From assembly GCA_036852015.1 (NCBI GenBank), contig JAANDG010000503.1, forward strand, positions 44,396 through 108,395: a stretch of 64,000 bases of DNA, read 5' to 3'. Shown in pieces: positions 24,393-35,336 of the stretch. Made by a program: the position numbers and the translations under genes. Source of the stretch: Pelodera strongyloides. Taxonomy: Eukaryota > Nematoda > Chromadorea > Rhabditida > Rhabditidae. Every line of letters starts with the position of its first letter. Positions within the stretch are counted from its first letter, which is position 1. The notes under the pieces are model-generated. The model made no database searches, had not been told where the DNA came from, and saw nothing but the letters and a program-made list of their open reading frames with translations.

Positions 24393-27300
24393 GGCTATAA
24401 TAATTCAATTAACAAATGACAGTGTGCGAAAGCAAGAGAGTATAATAAGAACACAACCCACGGACGAGAGAAAAACAGTACAAAATGTGTTATGTCGAAG
24501 GATAATCATTGCGTATATGAAAGGAGGAAATGAAAAGAATTAATCACTTTATGAAGGTTATCTATTACAAAATTTGTAAGTTGCAACTAATGAAGCTTTA
24601 CGATTTTCTAATTTGTTACGAATCTCTACTATATTATAATTAATTAATCTCTCTACTCTATTTTAAATTAATTTTTTCAAAGGTCGAAAATAAAGTCGAT
24701 AGGCGGATAGCACCGTCAGTGAACGAGGTCACCCACGGTGCCTGAGCAATTGTATCGAAATAAACAGTAGCAATGTAAACACAAGACACACACACAACCA
24801 TTGACTGTTCGAGAAAAGAGGACAACTGCAATCGATCCGAATGACACAATATGCACCCATTTCTGACATCGAATTTTTGCATAATCTAAAAAAATAAATG
24901 GGGTTTTCAAAATTTGAGTGGGCAGATAAATTGAGATAGAAATCGTGATCATAAAAAGTTGCAATGTTGCAATTATAATGAAAAAAGTTGCAAGGTTGCA
25001 AGCATAACGATGTCCTCAATTGTCCAATAATAGAAAGTGCTTATATGCATGTGTGACATCAAGGGAGAAATGTTGTTTACACTATTAATTAATTTTACTA
25101 TTGGTTTGTCTTCCGAAATACATGCCTAATTTTGTGACGGGCAAGCTTTTACTCTTCAAAATTTATCCGTCTCCTTTACTTTCAACTCACGTTTCATCGA
25201 GCTGAAAGTGCAAACACGCGACACCAAGAATAATCCACAAGGACACGGAAGCAATCGAATGGATCCCTAGAAAATAGTCCAACCCACTGAATAATGTTTT
25301 CATACAATTATGTAAGACTTATAAACTGTAATACGGAAATATGCTATGAGTTTGCTACTTGTTCGGAGTGGCCTAATGGTAAGAAGTGCACGTGATTTTT
25401 TAATTAGAAATTCGGAGTAATACAGAAGTGCACGATTTTTTTTACTTAATCAATAGTTTCGAATAGAGCGTGCTTCTTTATTTATGTTGCATATATAGTG
25501 AACATTTATGACAGGTTTATCTACTTTTCTACATATAAGGGAGCAAGGAATCCCGTCTCACTGGCTCACGGTTTCTCGTTAATACAAAAAGGCTTACTCA
25601 TCACTAGGAATGCAAGGGAAAAGAACGGAAACGAGCTAGTTATTAAGGAACTTAGGATGAACGGTTTAGAGGAAAATAACTAGTATGCTAGGTACAATTA
25701 AAAACCAATTAAACAAGGTTAACCTGGTTTGCAAGATACGTAAAAGAGTCAAATATCTTCATAAAAAATGTAGATGCTAAATGACAATGTTTGGGGTTTG
25801 GTTTCGCCTAAATTGTGTCCCCAAAAGGGATGGAAATTGTTTTTCTTTTCTTTCTTTTTTGTAGCATCAGTGAACGAGCGGCGAAACCAGGCGCACGATT
25901 CAAAAGCTGAGTCATCGCTTCCATTTTTTTGCCGAAACAAAAAGTCCGCGAAAGTCAGTTCACTTCCACAAATATGTATGAATGCGCCTGGATTTACATG
26001 AGCAAATATGCACAACCCAAGTGACCTTTAAGCCTTCGAATCTAAGTGAGTTCAAAGGTTGTGATTGTTTGAACACGAATATATGTAATCGTTGGTTTAT
26101 AGAAATCAATAGGCATGTACTTATCGAGAATGCTGATCGGGCGAGAAATTTGAGTGGGTTGGCAAGTGAAGAAATAGCAACAGATGTTGAGAGGTTCAAA
26201 TACATAAAGGTTCGATTTCAACTAGGAGGTATACAGGAGACAGCTATGACAAAAAATGTTATTGCGTAAGGCAGAAAGCGCGTCAGGCATGACAATAAGT
26301 AAAAAAGGGGCATTGTTTACCAACAGAGACAAATAGCATTCGGTAACGTAGATTTTATATTTCATGTTCGCTTGTGGCTGCTAAATGTTGTATTATTTAT
26401 ACAAAAATAGATTCATCGAGCGGCAAGAAGGCTTTGCGGATGTTTTTTTTACCTCGAACACTTCTTTGGTGCATCTGCGCCGCATCTGCTAATGATTTGC
26501 ATGCTTATTTTAAAAGTGCACGGGTCGAGTATTTGATGTAATGAACTGAGAGCTAAATTACCCCTAAGACAAGCGCCGCGAATGTTGAAATATACCACTG
26601 CTCATTTCAAGAAATCTACTGCTGTGTTATGTGATATCTAGAAATGGTATCGAATTTCAGATTGCTCAAAAAAGCGAACGCTGGAGGCTCAATGTGCATT
26701 AGGCCACTGACCAGACTTAGATTATAGCAAATCGGGTGTTCGTGAAGTCTCGTGAGCCTCCGTGCAAACACAATATAAAGAAAGAAAGAATCAATGCCGC
26801 AATTAAATAAGATGGCAGCACACGTTTCATTATTAGTCTTGAAAGTAGAAAGCACAACGTGTCTTTGCTCCTTATCATGGATGACTCACTCATGACAACG
26901 CACTGTCAGAAATTGTAAGCCCTATGAGCATGTATACATTTTATATATTGATCAGCAAAATGAGAAAATTACTTACGCCACCTGCAGTGCTATCCGGGGT
27001 CCTATTTTTCACTTTCTTAAAAAGTTTAACAAACTAAAGAATGCTTGAATTGTTTTACTCCGTAGATGAGCTTTACTCCACGCCTTGAGAACGACATGAA
27101 GTGAACAATTAACTATAGCCACTTTATGAATGTTGTTGGTAAACTCAATAATAAGTTCGGATGGAACAGGCAGGAAAGTAGGCGATGGGGGTTAATGAGA
27201 GGTTTATAATTCCATATTTAGTCTGATGCCCGGGACAGTGCTCGTTTCTGATCAATATTGCTAACAGACGATGAGTGCACAAACAATAGACAAAATAAAT

Positions 27301-29437
27301 CCATTTAAACAGATTCACAGAATAAACAGCAAGATAAATGTTTTGCCTATTACGGTCAGTAACGTGCATAGTTATAGTGGATGACAGATCTGAGCAATTC
27401 TGGTTTTCTCATTTGATGTTTTTCTCAACAGTCTTAAATATTTTCCAAAGTAAAAGCAACACATAAAAACTTGAGCAACATTCCGAGTGGTTGGGAGAAA
27501 ATTCGCTAAAGGAGCAACATTTTCCACGAGTTCTGAATGTAAACTACGCCCACAGAAGCCAATATGTGGGTTGCTTGGTATGAACGAAAAGTGCAAACAA
27601 AAATATTGTTCAATGTTTGTTTTCTTCTTTTCTCTGCGGATTACGCCACCAGGTCTAAACACACCACCCCCATTCACTCGTCACATCGAGATGCAAATCA
27701 GCTGCAAAAGGGTCTTTATAGAGACTTATTTAACTCGGAAACTATTATAAAGCATACGCAGATGTAGGTTAACAGTGCACTGTTTTCATAGTAAAAAATG
27801 TGAGTAAAACTAGGAAATTAGTTACTGCCAATAAGTTCAGTCATGAAAAAATTACGCAATAATTTAATGACAGTGGTAGTCTCAGAAAAAAAGATTGGAA
27901 AATGCACTTCACTTCCTGTTCGGACCAAACTCAATTGCGGTCTCATTTAACGGAAAAGGAATATACGCTCCCTAAAAGCAAAAAAAATCCGTCGAGTGCA
28001 AAAATATGCACCTAGTTTGATTTGTTGTGGTAGGAGCAATAAGTTTGAGAGCTAAAAAAGAAAGACGTCGGACGTTGGAAGGGTAAAACATAAAGAATAC
28101 TCAACGAAGGAGAATCTAAGATAAACATTATGATAAACAATAACAATATAGGATCTCACTCTATTTTCAGTGACCTGATCGACCTCAAAGCACTCATTGA
28201 CACCTTGTTGCTTGTTACAACTGAAACCATTTGGTTGTTTTTCACTGCTCCTATTTTTAAACAACATGAGTGAAAAGGATATTATTATATGTATATGTTA
28301 CACAATTCTAGAAAAGGCAAGCTATTAAATCATAAAATAGGCAAATAGTAAGATAATATGGAAAATAATGTTAAACTAAAGATGCAGAAACTTGAAGCTG
28401 AAATACTAACAATAAGCTTGGTGCCAGCCAACTAGAAAACAACTCATTCGTGCGTGTAATTTGCACCCTTTTTCAATAAACAGGTCCATTTTGAATTTAT
28501 GTGAAACTACCTTGTAGTGATTAAACTACATGACAACGAGGGCAGATGCAAGGAAAATCATGAACAACTCCAAAGAAAATACAAAAAGGTAAATATATAA
28601 AAAAGTATCAGCTATTGCTTTTCGATAAGATCAATCAATTCGCGCTGACCGATTAGTATTCCGCTGCACGAAAAGGTGCAGTGTTGCCGCGCAATTTTCA
28701 TTGATTGTATACACTTTCCCGCCTGCAAGTTGCATGTTTCTTCTGTTGATTTCTGATCTTGCTTGTACTACTCACATCAATATGTTTTGCGATTTATTTA
28801 ACAAAGAAAATCAACAACCAATCGGTCCTAAATGTTCCATTTAACATGGTTTTACTCTATGATTTCCAGTCGTGTTCAATTTTTTTTTTGAACCTGCTTA
28901 AAGTTTTCAGCAACTGTGATTTATAATCTTAGGTTCGGGTCTGTTACTACTGTTATTAGAGGATCATCATTGACCGTCAGTTGCTCTAGGTGTTTTCTGT
29001 TTTGATGCGGTTTTTATTTGTTTGTGCATGGGTTGCACTGCACGTGTTGCTCCGACCATTCGCACCGCATTTTACGTAAACAACGTGTTCTTTTTCTAAT
29101 CCATGACTATCTTTTAATTCGCTCCATGCTTTGCAACAATAGTTACTTCAGAGTTTCTTATTCAAATACGTTTAAACATAGGTATGCACTTTTTTTAAAA
29201 GAGTCAGTTTATAATGGAAGGAATGTTTTGGTTGTGGACCGAATATATAAGCCGAAGAAATGTGATGTGAATAAATTCTTTTTGTAAATCCTAAATATTT
29301 CGCTGGATCTCTTTGCCTCTGGCATTTTCATTCTTATTTTGTATTTTATACGCATTCCCACTTTTTGATTTATCAGTTCTCCTGTAACTCGTATTATACA
29401 ACTAAACAAAAACGATTATATGTAGTTTACTAGTCTG
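24393..29437. other. Gene-poor intergenic stretch between divergent genes
   Basis: Lies between the starts of RhoGDI (minus) and the SLC25A21-type carrier (plus). Frames of 60-100 codons occur on both strands at, for example, 25749-26269 and 27372-27767, but overlap each other antisense and lack family resemblance. A donor-like GC|GTAAGT on the minus strand at about 26975 has no coding exon attached and might belong to an untranslated exon. Promoters of both neighbours should lie here. Confidence 0.45.
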
Positions 29438-30090
29438 TTAATGTTTTGCTGTCCGAAGAAGGAGGCAGAACAATTTCGGAAATTGTTCGGAAAATTTGCG
29501 AAAACAACAACAGTTTTGTGTGCAATTGCGTACGTTTGTGACACTCCTCCGCAGTTCGGCTCCTTTGATGTTTTGTTTCCGAAGATTTTTCTTGTTCGGA
29601 ACTTCTTCGGACCGGCAGAAAATATCTTATAAGTACCTTTAAGAATGTTTTGCTGTCCTTCTTCGTAAACAAAGACCCTAAGCATTGGGGCACAGCTCTG
29701 TTTCTCTCTCCCCCTCTCTCACCCTCTCTCTCTGTTTCTCTCTTTCTTTCTCTTTGCCTCTCCCTAATTTCATAGTGACTATGATATTTGTTTCCGAGCA
29801 TTTTCCGCGGAAAAACCAGCTAGTTTTTTACTAGTTTCCTACTAGGTTTTTAGTCGGAAAAAGCTCGGAAAACGAAAGTTTGTCGGGAAATGCTCGGAAA
29901 ATCCGCGGAAAATGCTCGGAAACGGACAAACAGACGGCTCCCGAGCTCGGACCGCCTATTTTCCGAGCTCGGCCCGAGAACCTCAAAGTTTCCGAGCTTT
30001 TTCCGAGAATCTTCTCGGAGAATACTCGGAGAATCCGCGGAAAATCCTCGGAAACGCAAAGTTTCTCGGAAAATGCTCGGGATTCATTAA
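29438..30090. repeat. CGGAAA/TTCCG-rich repetitive array
   Basis: Dozens of GCTCGGAAA, CGCGGAAAA and TTCCGAG units occur in both orientations, densest at 29790-30080. The block TTTCCGAGCATTTTCCGCGG near 29793 is complementary to CCGCGGAAAATGCTCGGAAA near 29910, so the array can fold. ATGTTTTGCTGTCC also occurs twice, at about 29438 and 29646. Low-complexity open frames in it are composition artefacts. It ends about 80 bases before the start codon of the carrier gene. Confidence 0.7.
29698..29765. repeat. TC-rich microsatellite
   Basis: A pyrimidine tract of CT/TTTC repeats on the plus strand. It encodes an artefactual Arg/Glu-rich frame on the minus strand. Confidence 0.8.
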
Positions 30091-30170
30091 CGGAGGATGA
30101 GCGATGATATTTTATAAATTGGTCTGAACATCCTGAATGTTATTTGTGGCTCATTTTTTGTCATCTATAG

Positions 30171-33100
30171 ATGGAGAAGGTGAAGGAGGGATCCCGGCAA
30201 ATAGCAGCTGGAGGATCTGCAGGTGTGTTATAATTTAAACATCCGGTTAATGTATCGTCATTATGGAGACAGCGCTTTCAAATAGGTTAAGTGATCTATA
30301 CCGAGTGCTTCTATCACCAATCATCATAATCCCCTTTCTGCTAACTCTTAACATTAAGGTCTCGTGGAGGTGTGCATCATGCATCCTCTGGACCTGATCA
30401 AAACGAGGCTCCAAGTGAATTCACAGGATAAGGGAATGGTGGATTGTATTCAGAAAACATTCCGATCCGAGGGCATCGGAGGCTTCTATAAGGCAAGTAT
30501 TACAAACCTGTTTAATAGGCATTTGAATTCAGCATGGTGTTCTGGGTTACAAGACTCAAACTCTGAATATATGTTCACAATGACAGCACCAAAAATCATC
30601 CTGGTTTTTATTTGTTCGTGATGTTTTAGAGCCATAGGGCGGTAGAAGTGTAGAACACTACCCCATTTTGCAAATATACTACCCCAAAATAAAATATACT
30701 ACCACATGGGAAAATACTACCCCTGCAATATGCTACCCCGGAAAATATACTACCCCATTGTAGAATACTACCCCCAACTTATTTTACATGACTACCCCCG
30801 AACTTATTTTACATGACTACCCCACTTATTTAACATGACTACCCCACTTATTTAACATGACTACCCCACCTAGTTTACATGACTACCCCACCTAGTTTAC
30901 ATGACTACCCCACTTATTTAACATGACTACCCCACTTATTTAACATGACTACCCCACTTATTTAACATGACTACCCCACCTAGTTTACATGACTACCCCA
31001 CCTAGTTTACATGACTACCCCACCTAGTTTACATGACTACCCCACTGACTACCCCACCTAGTTTACATGACTACCCCACTAGTTTACATGCCTACCCCAC
31101 TTATTTTACATGGCTACCCCACTTATTTTACATGGCTACCCCACTTATTTTACATGGCTACCCCATCTGCTGTGTTACTTTATGTTGGGGTAGTATTTTG
31201 CAAAAATTTTCCGGGGGTAGTGTTCTACCGAAATAGGGGTAGTATTTTTCCAAGTGGTGGTAGTATTTTTCGAAAATGGGGTAGTGTTGTAAATGTTTAC
31301 CTGAGCGGACTACTTGGCTACCCCATTTTACATGACTACGCCATTTTAGGGAATATGCTACCCCATTTTAGGAATTTTACTACCCCATAACTTGGGGTAG
31401 TTTTCGTAACTGGGGGTAGTATTTTTACATTTTGGGGTAGTATTTGTGAGGAATATTTTTTCGAAAAAATACTACCCCTTTGTTGTGGGGTAGTATATTC
31501 CCGATTTGGGTAGTATACTACACTGGGGTAGTATTCTACATTTTTACCCCATAGGGCTTATTACGACGTGACAGCGGTTCTTATCATAATTATGAATATA
31601 AAGTTACACATTTTATAATTTAACACAATGCAATTTAGGGAATTCTTCCACCAATTCTAGCTGAGACTCCCAAGCGCGCCACAAAGTTCTTTACCTTCGA
31701 GCAATACAAGAATATATTCAGCATTCAAGGCGTATCTCCAGCAGTGGTGAGTGTTTTTATTATAAAACTGCTTTGAGCAAATTTTCATTTGCATCCTGTT
31801 TTCGTAACCTTTGTCTAGGGTTGAAATTCCTTGCATTCTGAGAAACTCTTCCTTACCAGCTGGTACGCCAGGTCAGTCATCTATACATCATGTTATCATC
31901 AACCACCTACCCAGTGTTGATTCAATTCAGTGCAGACTCTCTCGTTCGCTGGTCTCTGTTCTGGTTTGACTGAAGCAGTGGTCATCTGCCCATTTGAAGT
32001 GATCAAGGTCCGACTGCAATCCATGCGCAATATTCCTTTGCACGACGTATGTTTGATTACTCGTTCTTCTTATTAAATTGCTTTCTTTAAAGAGATTAGA
32101 ATAAAAAGATGCTCCTGTCGTTGCTATTTTTGGTTGAATTTTCAAGGTTTGATTTTTTTTAGCAACCGTCTACAACACAGTTGGCACGCGAAATTCTGAA
32201 GAAGGAAGGCATGGGCACAAGTGGACTCTACAGGTCATTCATTCAACTTTTGGCCACAGGAAAATCATATGTAAATGATGTATGCTTCTAAATACCGTCG
32301 ACACTTATCTACCTACGAGTACCTCCAAATGCTGTTCAGAGGCTTAACGGCAACTCTCGGTCGTCATGGTGTTTGGAATATGGTTTACTTCGGCCTCTAC
32401 CACAACATGAAAGTTTACATTCCCGATGCAAAGGTATAATATTGGCTATGGAATTTCTCGATGAATCGCCTAGTCAATTCACTTTCGCGGCTTTAACTCA
32501 TTGTCAGCCATTTGACACATTCCAAAAGGATCTGTATTTAGGAAAGCCCATCGCTAAACATGTTCTATCGCGTTATTCTTGGGTTCAGTGCGGGTTCGCT
32601 GGCTTCGATTGTCAACATTCCGTTCGACGTCGCCAAGAGCAGAATTCAGGTAAGTGTTCTTTTGAGGTGGTTAAATATAGTAAAAAAAACATTCCTAGTT
32701 GTTCAGCCTGCAAGGAACGGTAGAATATGCTATTATTAGGTAATAGTTCCTTTTGTGTCGAAGCGTATACTATTGCGCATCAAGATTTGTTAATAAGAGG
32801 TGAGCAACAACAATTTGTAGTTCAGGGGATACCTTTAGGTTAGATGTTTCACTTTCAATTATCATCTGTGCTTGCAGGGTCCACAACCCGATCCGAATGT
32901 GAGAAAGTACAATGGATGCTTTAGCACGATAGAAATGGTTTATCGGGAGGAGGGGTATGCATTCAAGTGCTTTAGTATATCAACGGTTTAAGAGAGGATA
33001 TGCACACGCGTGTGTATCTTCGTATCACACCATCGAATTACCACAATCAACATACACCCTAAACACTTCTTGCTTTATTCGCCCATTACAGTGTGACTTT

Positions 33101-33440
33101 CAACACATCTTTAATTTACTGTTTTCCTGATTCGAGTATTTCAGAATCCGTTCCCTTTACAAAGGATTGCTTCCCAAAGTCATGCGCCTTGGCCCTGGTC
33201 AGTAATTATATTACTAAGATATTCATTAAAAAGATTACTAATATATTCATGCATACTACAGAGAATTTCTTATGCGGACAAACAGTAAGCTTCATTTCTC
33301 TGAACTGCTTTACATTGCGATTATCTGATAGCATCTTTAGTTTTTCAACTGCAATTATTGTCACTTAATTGCTTGCAGGTGGAGCTATCATGCTGATCGT
33401 GTACGACGAAGTCTACGCTCTCCTCAAAACAGTCGGCTAA
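30171..33440 (+). CDS. SLC25A21: Mitochondrial 2-oxodicarboxylate carrier (SLC25A21 type)
   Basis: Ten in-phase exons: 30171-30222, 30359-30492, 31639-31746, 31936-32046, 32163-32233, 32340-32433, 32542-32649, 32878-32954, 33145-33197 and 33379-33440; 289 aa, close to the 299 aa of human SLC25A21. The three mitochondrial carrier repeats are all present: H-P-L-D-L-I-K-T-R at 26-34, C-P-F-E-V-I-K-V-R from 116, and I-P-F-D-V-A-K-S-R from 216. G-I-L-P-P-I-L-A-E-T-P-K-R and L-P-K-V-M-R-L-G-P-G-G are diagnostic of the oxodicarboxylate carrier subgroup. The protein sits in the inner mitochondrial membrane and exchanges 2-oxoadipate and related C5-C7 oxodicarboxylates for 2-oxoglutarate, in lysine and tryptophan breakdown. 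ATG directly follows TCATCTATAG, an acceptor, so the message is probably trans-spliced or has an upstream untranslated exon. Intron 2 begins GC (AAG|GCAAGT), a GC-AG intron. Confidence 0.95.
30637..31552. repeat. ACTACCCC minisatellite inside intron 2 of the carrier gene
   Basis: About 18 tandem units of roughly 22 bases (CATGACTACCCCACTTATTT plus AA) run from about 30775 to 31165. Two variants, CTTATTTAA and CCTAGTTTA, occur in blocks. From about 31180 the motif appears mostly as GGGGTAGT, the reverse complement, mixed with ACTACCCC. The transcript could therefore form long imperfect stems. It occupies nearly all of the 1146-base intron. Confidence 0.9.
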
Positions 33441-33454
33441 TTATTCAAGTGAAT

Positions 33455-33460
33455 AATAAA
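33455..33460 (+). terminator. Poly(A) signal AATAAA of the carrier gene
   Basis: AATAAA lies 15 bases after the TAA stop, so the 3' UTR would be very short, which is common in nematodes. Confidence 0.6.
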
Positions 33461-35336
33461 AAATTTCTATTTCAAAGATCAAACGCTAAATATTACTCCC
33501 ATTCTCCCCATTTTTTTCGATGGTTGTAAAACACGAAATTAACATGTTTATTGGGTTCTACAAATACAAAATATAGAAAACGTGCGACACTTCAGACAGA
33601 GACGATTCTACGTGTACGACAAAGCATGAAGGCCTAGAGGCAACTAACTGTGCTGTTTGGAAGCTAACTAAGAAGGTTAACAATAAGAATTCATAAGAAT
33701 TCACGATAGCGAGTACAAACCACCGACATACAGGGCAAGGCGTGTGATTATTATTAAGTAATCTGGGTACACATATGGTGATGCATAAGCTGGTGCTATT
33801 TCTGTGAGGGTCGTTTCAACCATTGAAGGATACTATTTTTCGTTAGAAATCCGCCAAACCTCCCAAACAAAAATAGCAGTTAACTAATCAAAACGAGCAA
33901 CAGTATCAACTGTTTAAAATCACTGGGATAAAGGTGATATATAATCTCTCGTAAACACTACATAAATCTTTCGGACAAGTAGCATAATGGGGGAAAAGAA
34001 ACACAATTCTTGAACAATAATCTATCGCTCGTAACTGAAGAATTCATGCGGAAACAAACTTCGTTTGCTAACAATAAGTAGATAAGACGAATGCTCGTTG
34101 CCGTTACAAAAAAAAGTTTACATTTAAAAGAACTCGCAGAACACACATATAATCGAAATATTCGAATCTAAATCTAATAGTCCGAAACGCTGACAGAATG
34201 AAAAGCATGCGGAAAGTTACAATAGCAAGAGTGATATATGGCTACAGATAATAAGAGATCGCTACTACAATAGGAACTTGAGAAAAGGGTGCCAATGAGT
34301 TACAAAACACTACCAGCATTCAATGATTTCAACATAACCAGAGACTTTGGGGAGATCGATAAACAAAATTACAAACGCAATGGTAGGGGGTTTCTCCTTT
34401 GTACTTATCAATACACGAACTCGCAGAGAGGAAACAAACAAACAAAACCATGAAATTGCACATTAATTCTGATAGAAATCGATTCCTAAGGAAATCGGGC
34501 AGCGACGAAAACGAGTAGTTTAGAAACACATGCAACAAAATCAGTAAACCCCAAAACGGATTACAACACTCCGCCGCATGAAGATACATTGCTACGAAAT
34601 TCAAAAATACAAAAGGCTAGTGGTAAGAGACAATGCGAAGCGGAAACTCGTTTTGGGGTCTGTCTTACAAACAAAAATTATGAGACTAAAAGAAGAACCG
34701 CTAGGAAATTAATAAAAACACGCTTCGATGAACACTTGCAGGAAACAACGTCGGATAAGCGGAACTGTAGAAAATCTAAAAAAGAAAAAGAGGATTTGAT
34801 AAAAATCACCAAAACGAATACTACGAGATACTGAATACATTTTAAACCTTCGCACATGTATCTCCGTCAATCTCATACACTTTACTAAAAACTCGTAAAA
34901 ACAATGGTGTTCTAGGGAAAAAATGTTTTGGTGTTCTAGGAACTAATACCTGGGTCCTGTATGCATATCAACGCGCTTAAGAAATCGCATGCGTTCGTGT
35001 TGAACTATCACAACTGTAATTATGGAACGGTCACCCAAACGAACCTCAATCATGAAAGGTAAAGGATGATTCTTGCCGGCCAGGATCTTACTGCGGTGGT
35101 GGTTGTCCGTTCATACTCTGAAATGTGATCAACTAACTATCACCAAAGTATAGAATAGAACCTAAAAACCCAGCCAGAAAATAAGAGGTTTGATAAGTTT
35201 TTTCACTAGTTACCCATGAATATTACCATGCTAAGAACATATATGTGCATTCATTTCTTATGAGAGATAACTATATGTGTGTCTTCTTTGATATATGTGA
35301 TCAATAAACTACAGTATGATTATATGAAGGAAAAGT
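33461..35336. other. Intergenic, between convergent genes
   Basis: Lies between the 3' ends of the carrier (plus) and the sirtuin (minus). It is AT-rich with small frames only, and no RNA gene or repeat stands out. The sirtuin 3' UTR must lie in the right part. Confidence 0.5.

Noticed and set aside
25362..25400. A-box-like GTGGCCTAATGGTAAGAAGT suggesting a tRNA or SINE
   Set aside because: No B box or closing acceptor stem follows within a plausible distance.
29430..30107. Overlapping long frames on both strands (Arg/Glu-rich and Ser/Asn/Arg-rich)
   Set aside because: They are products of the TC microsatellite and the CGGAAA array; composition explains them in all frames.
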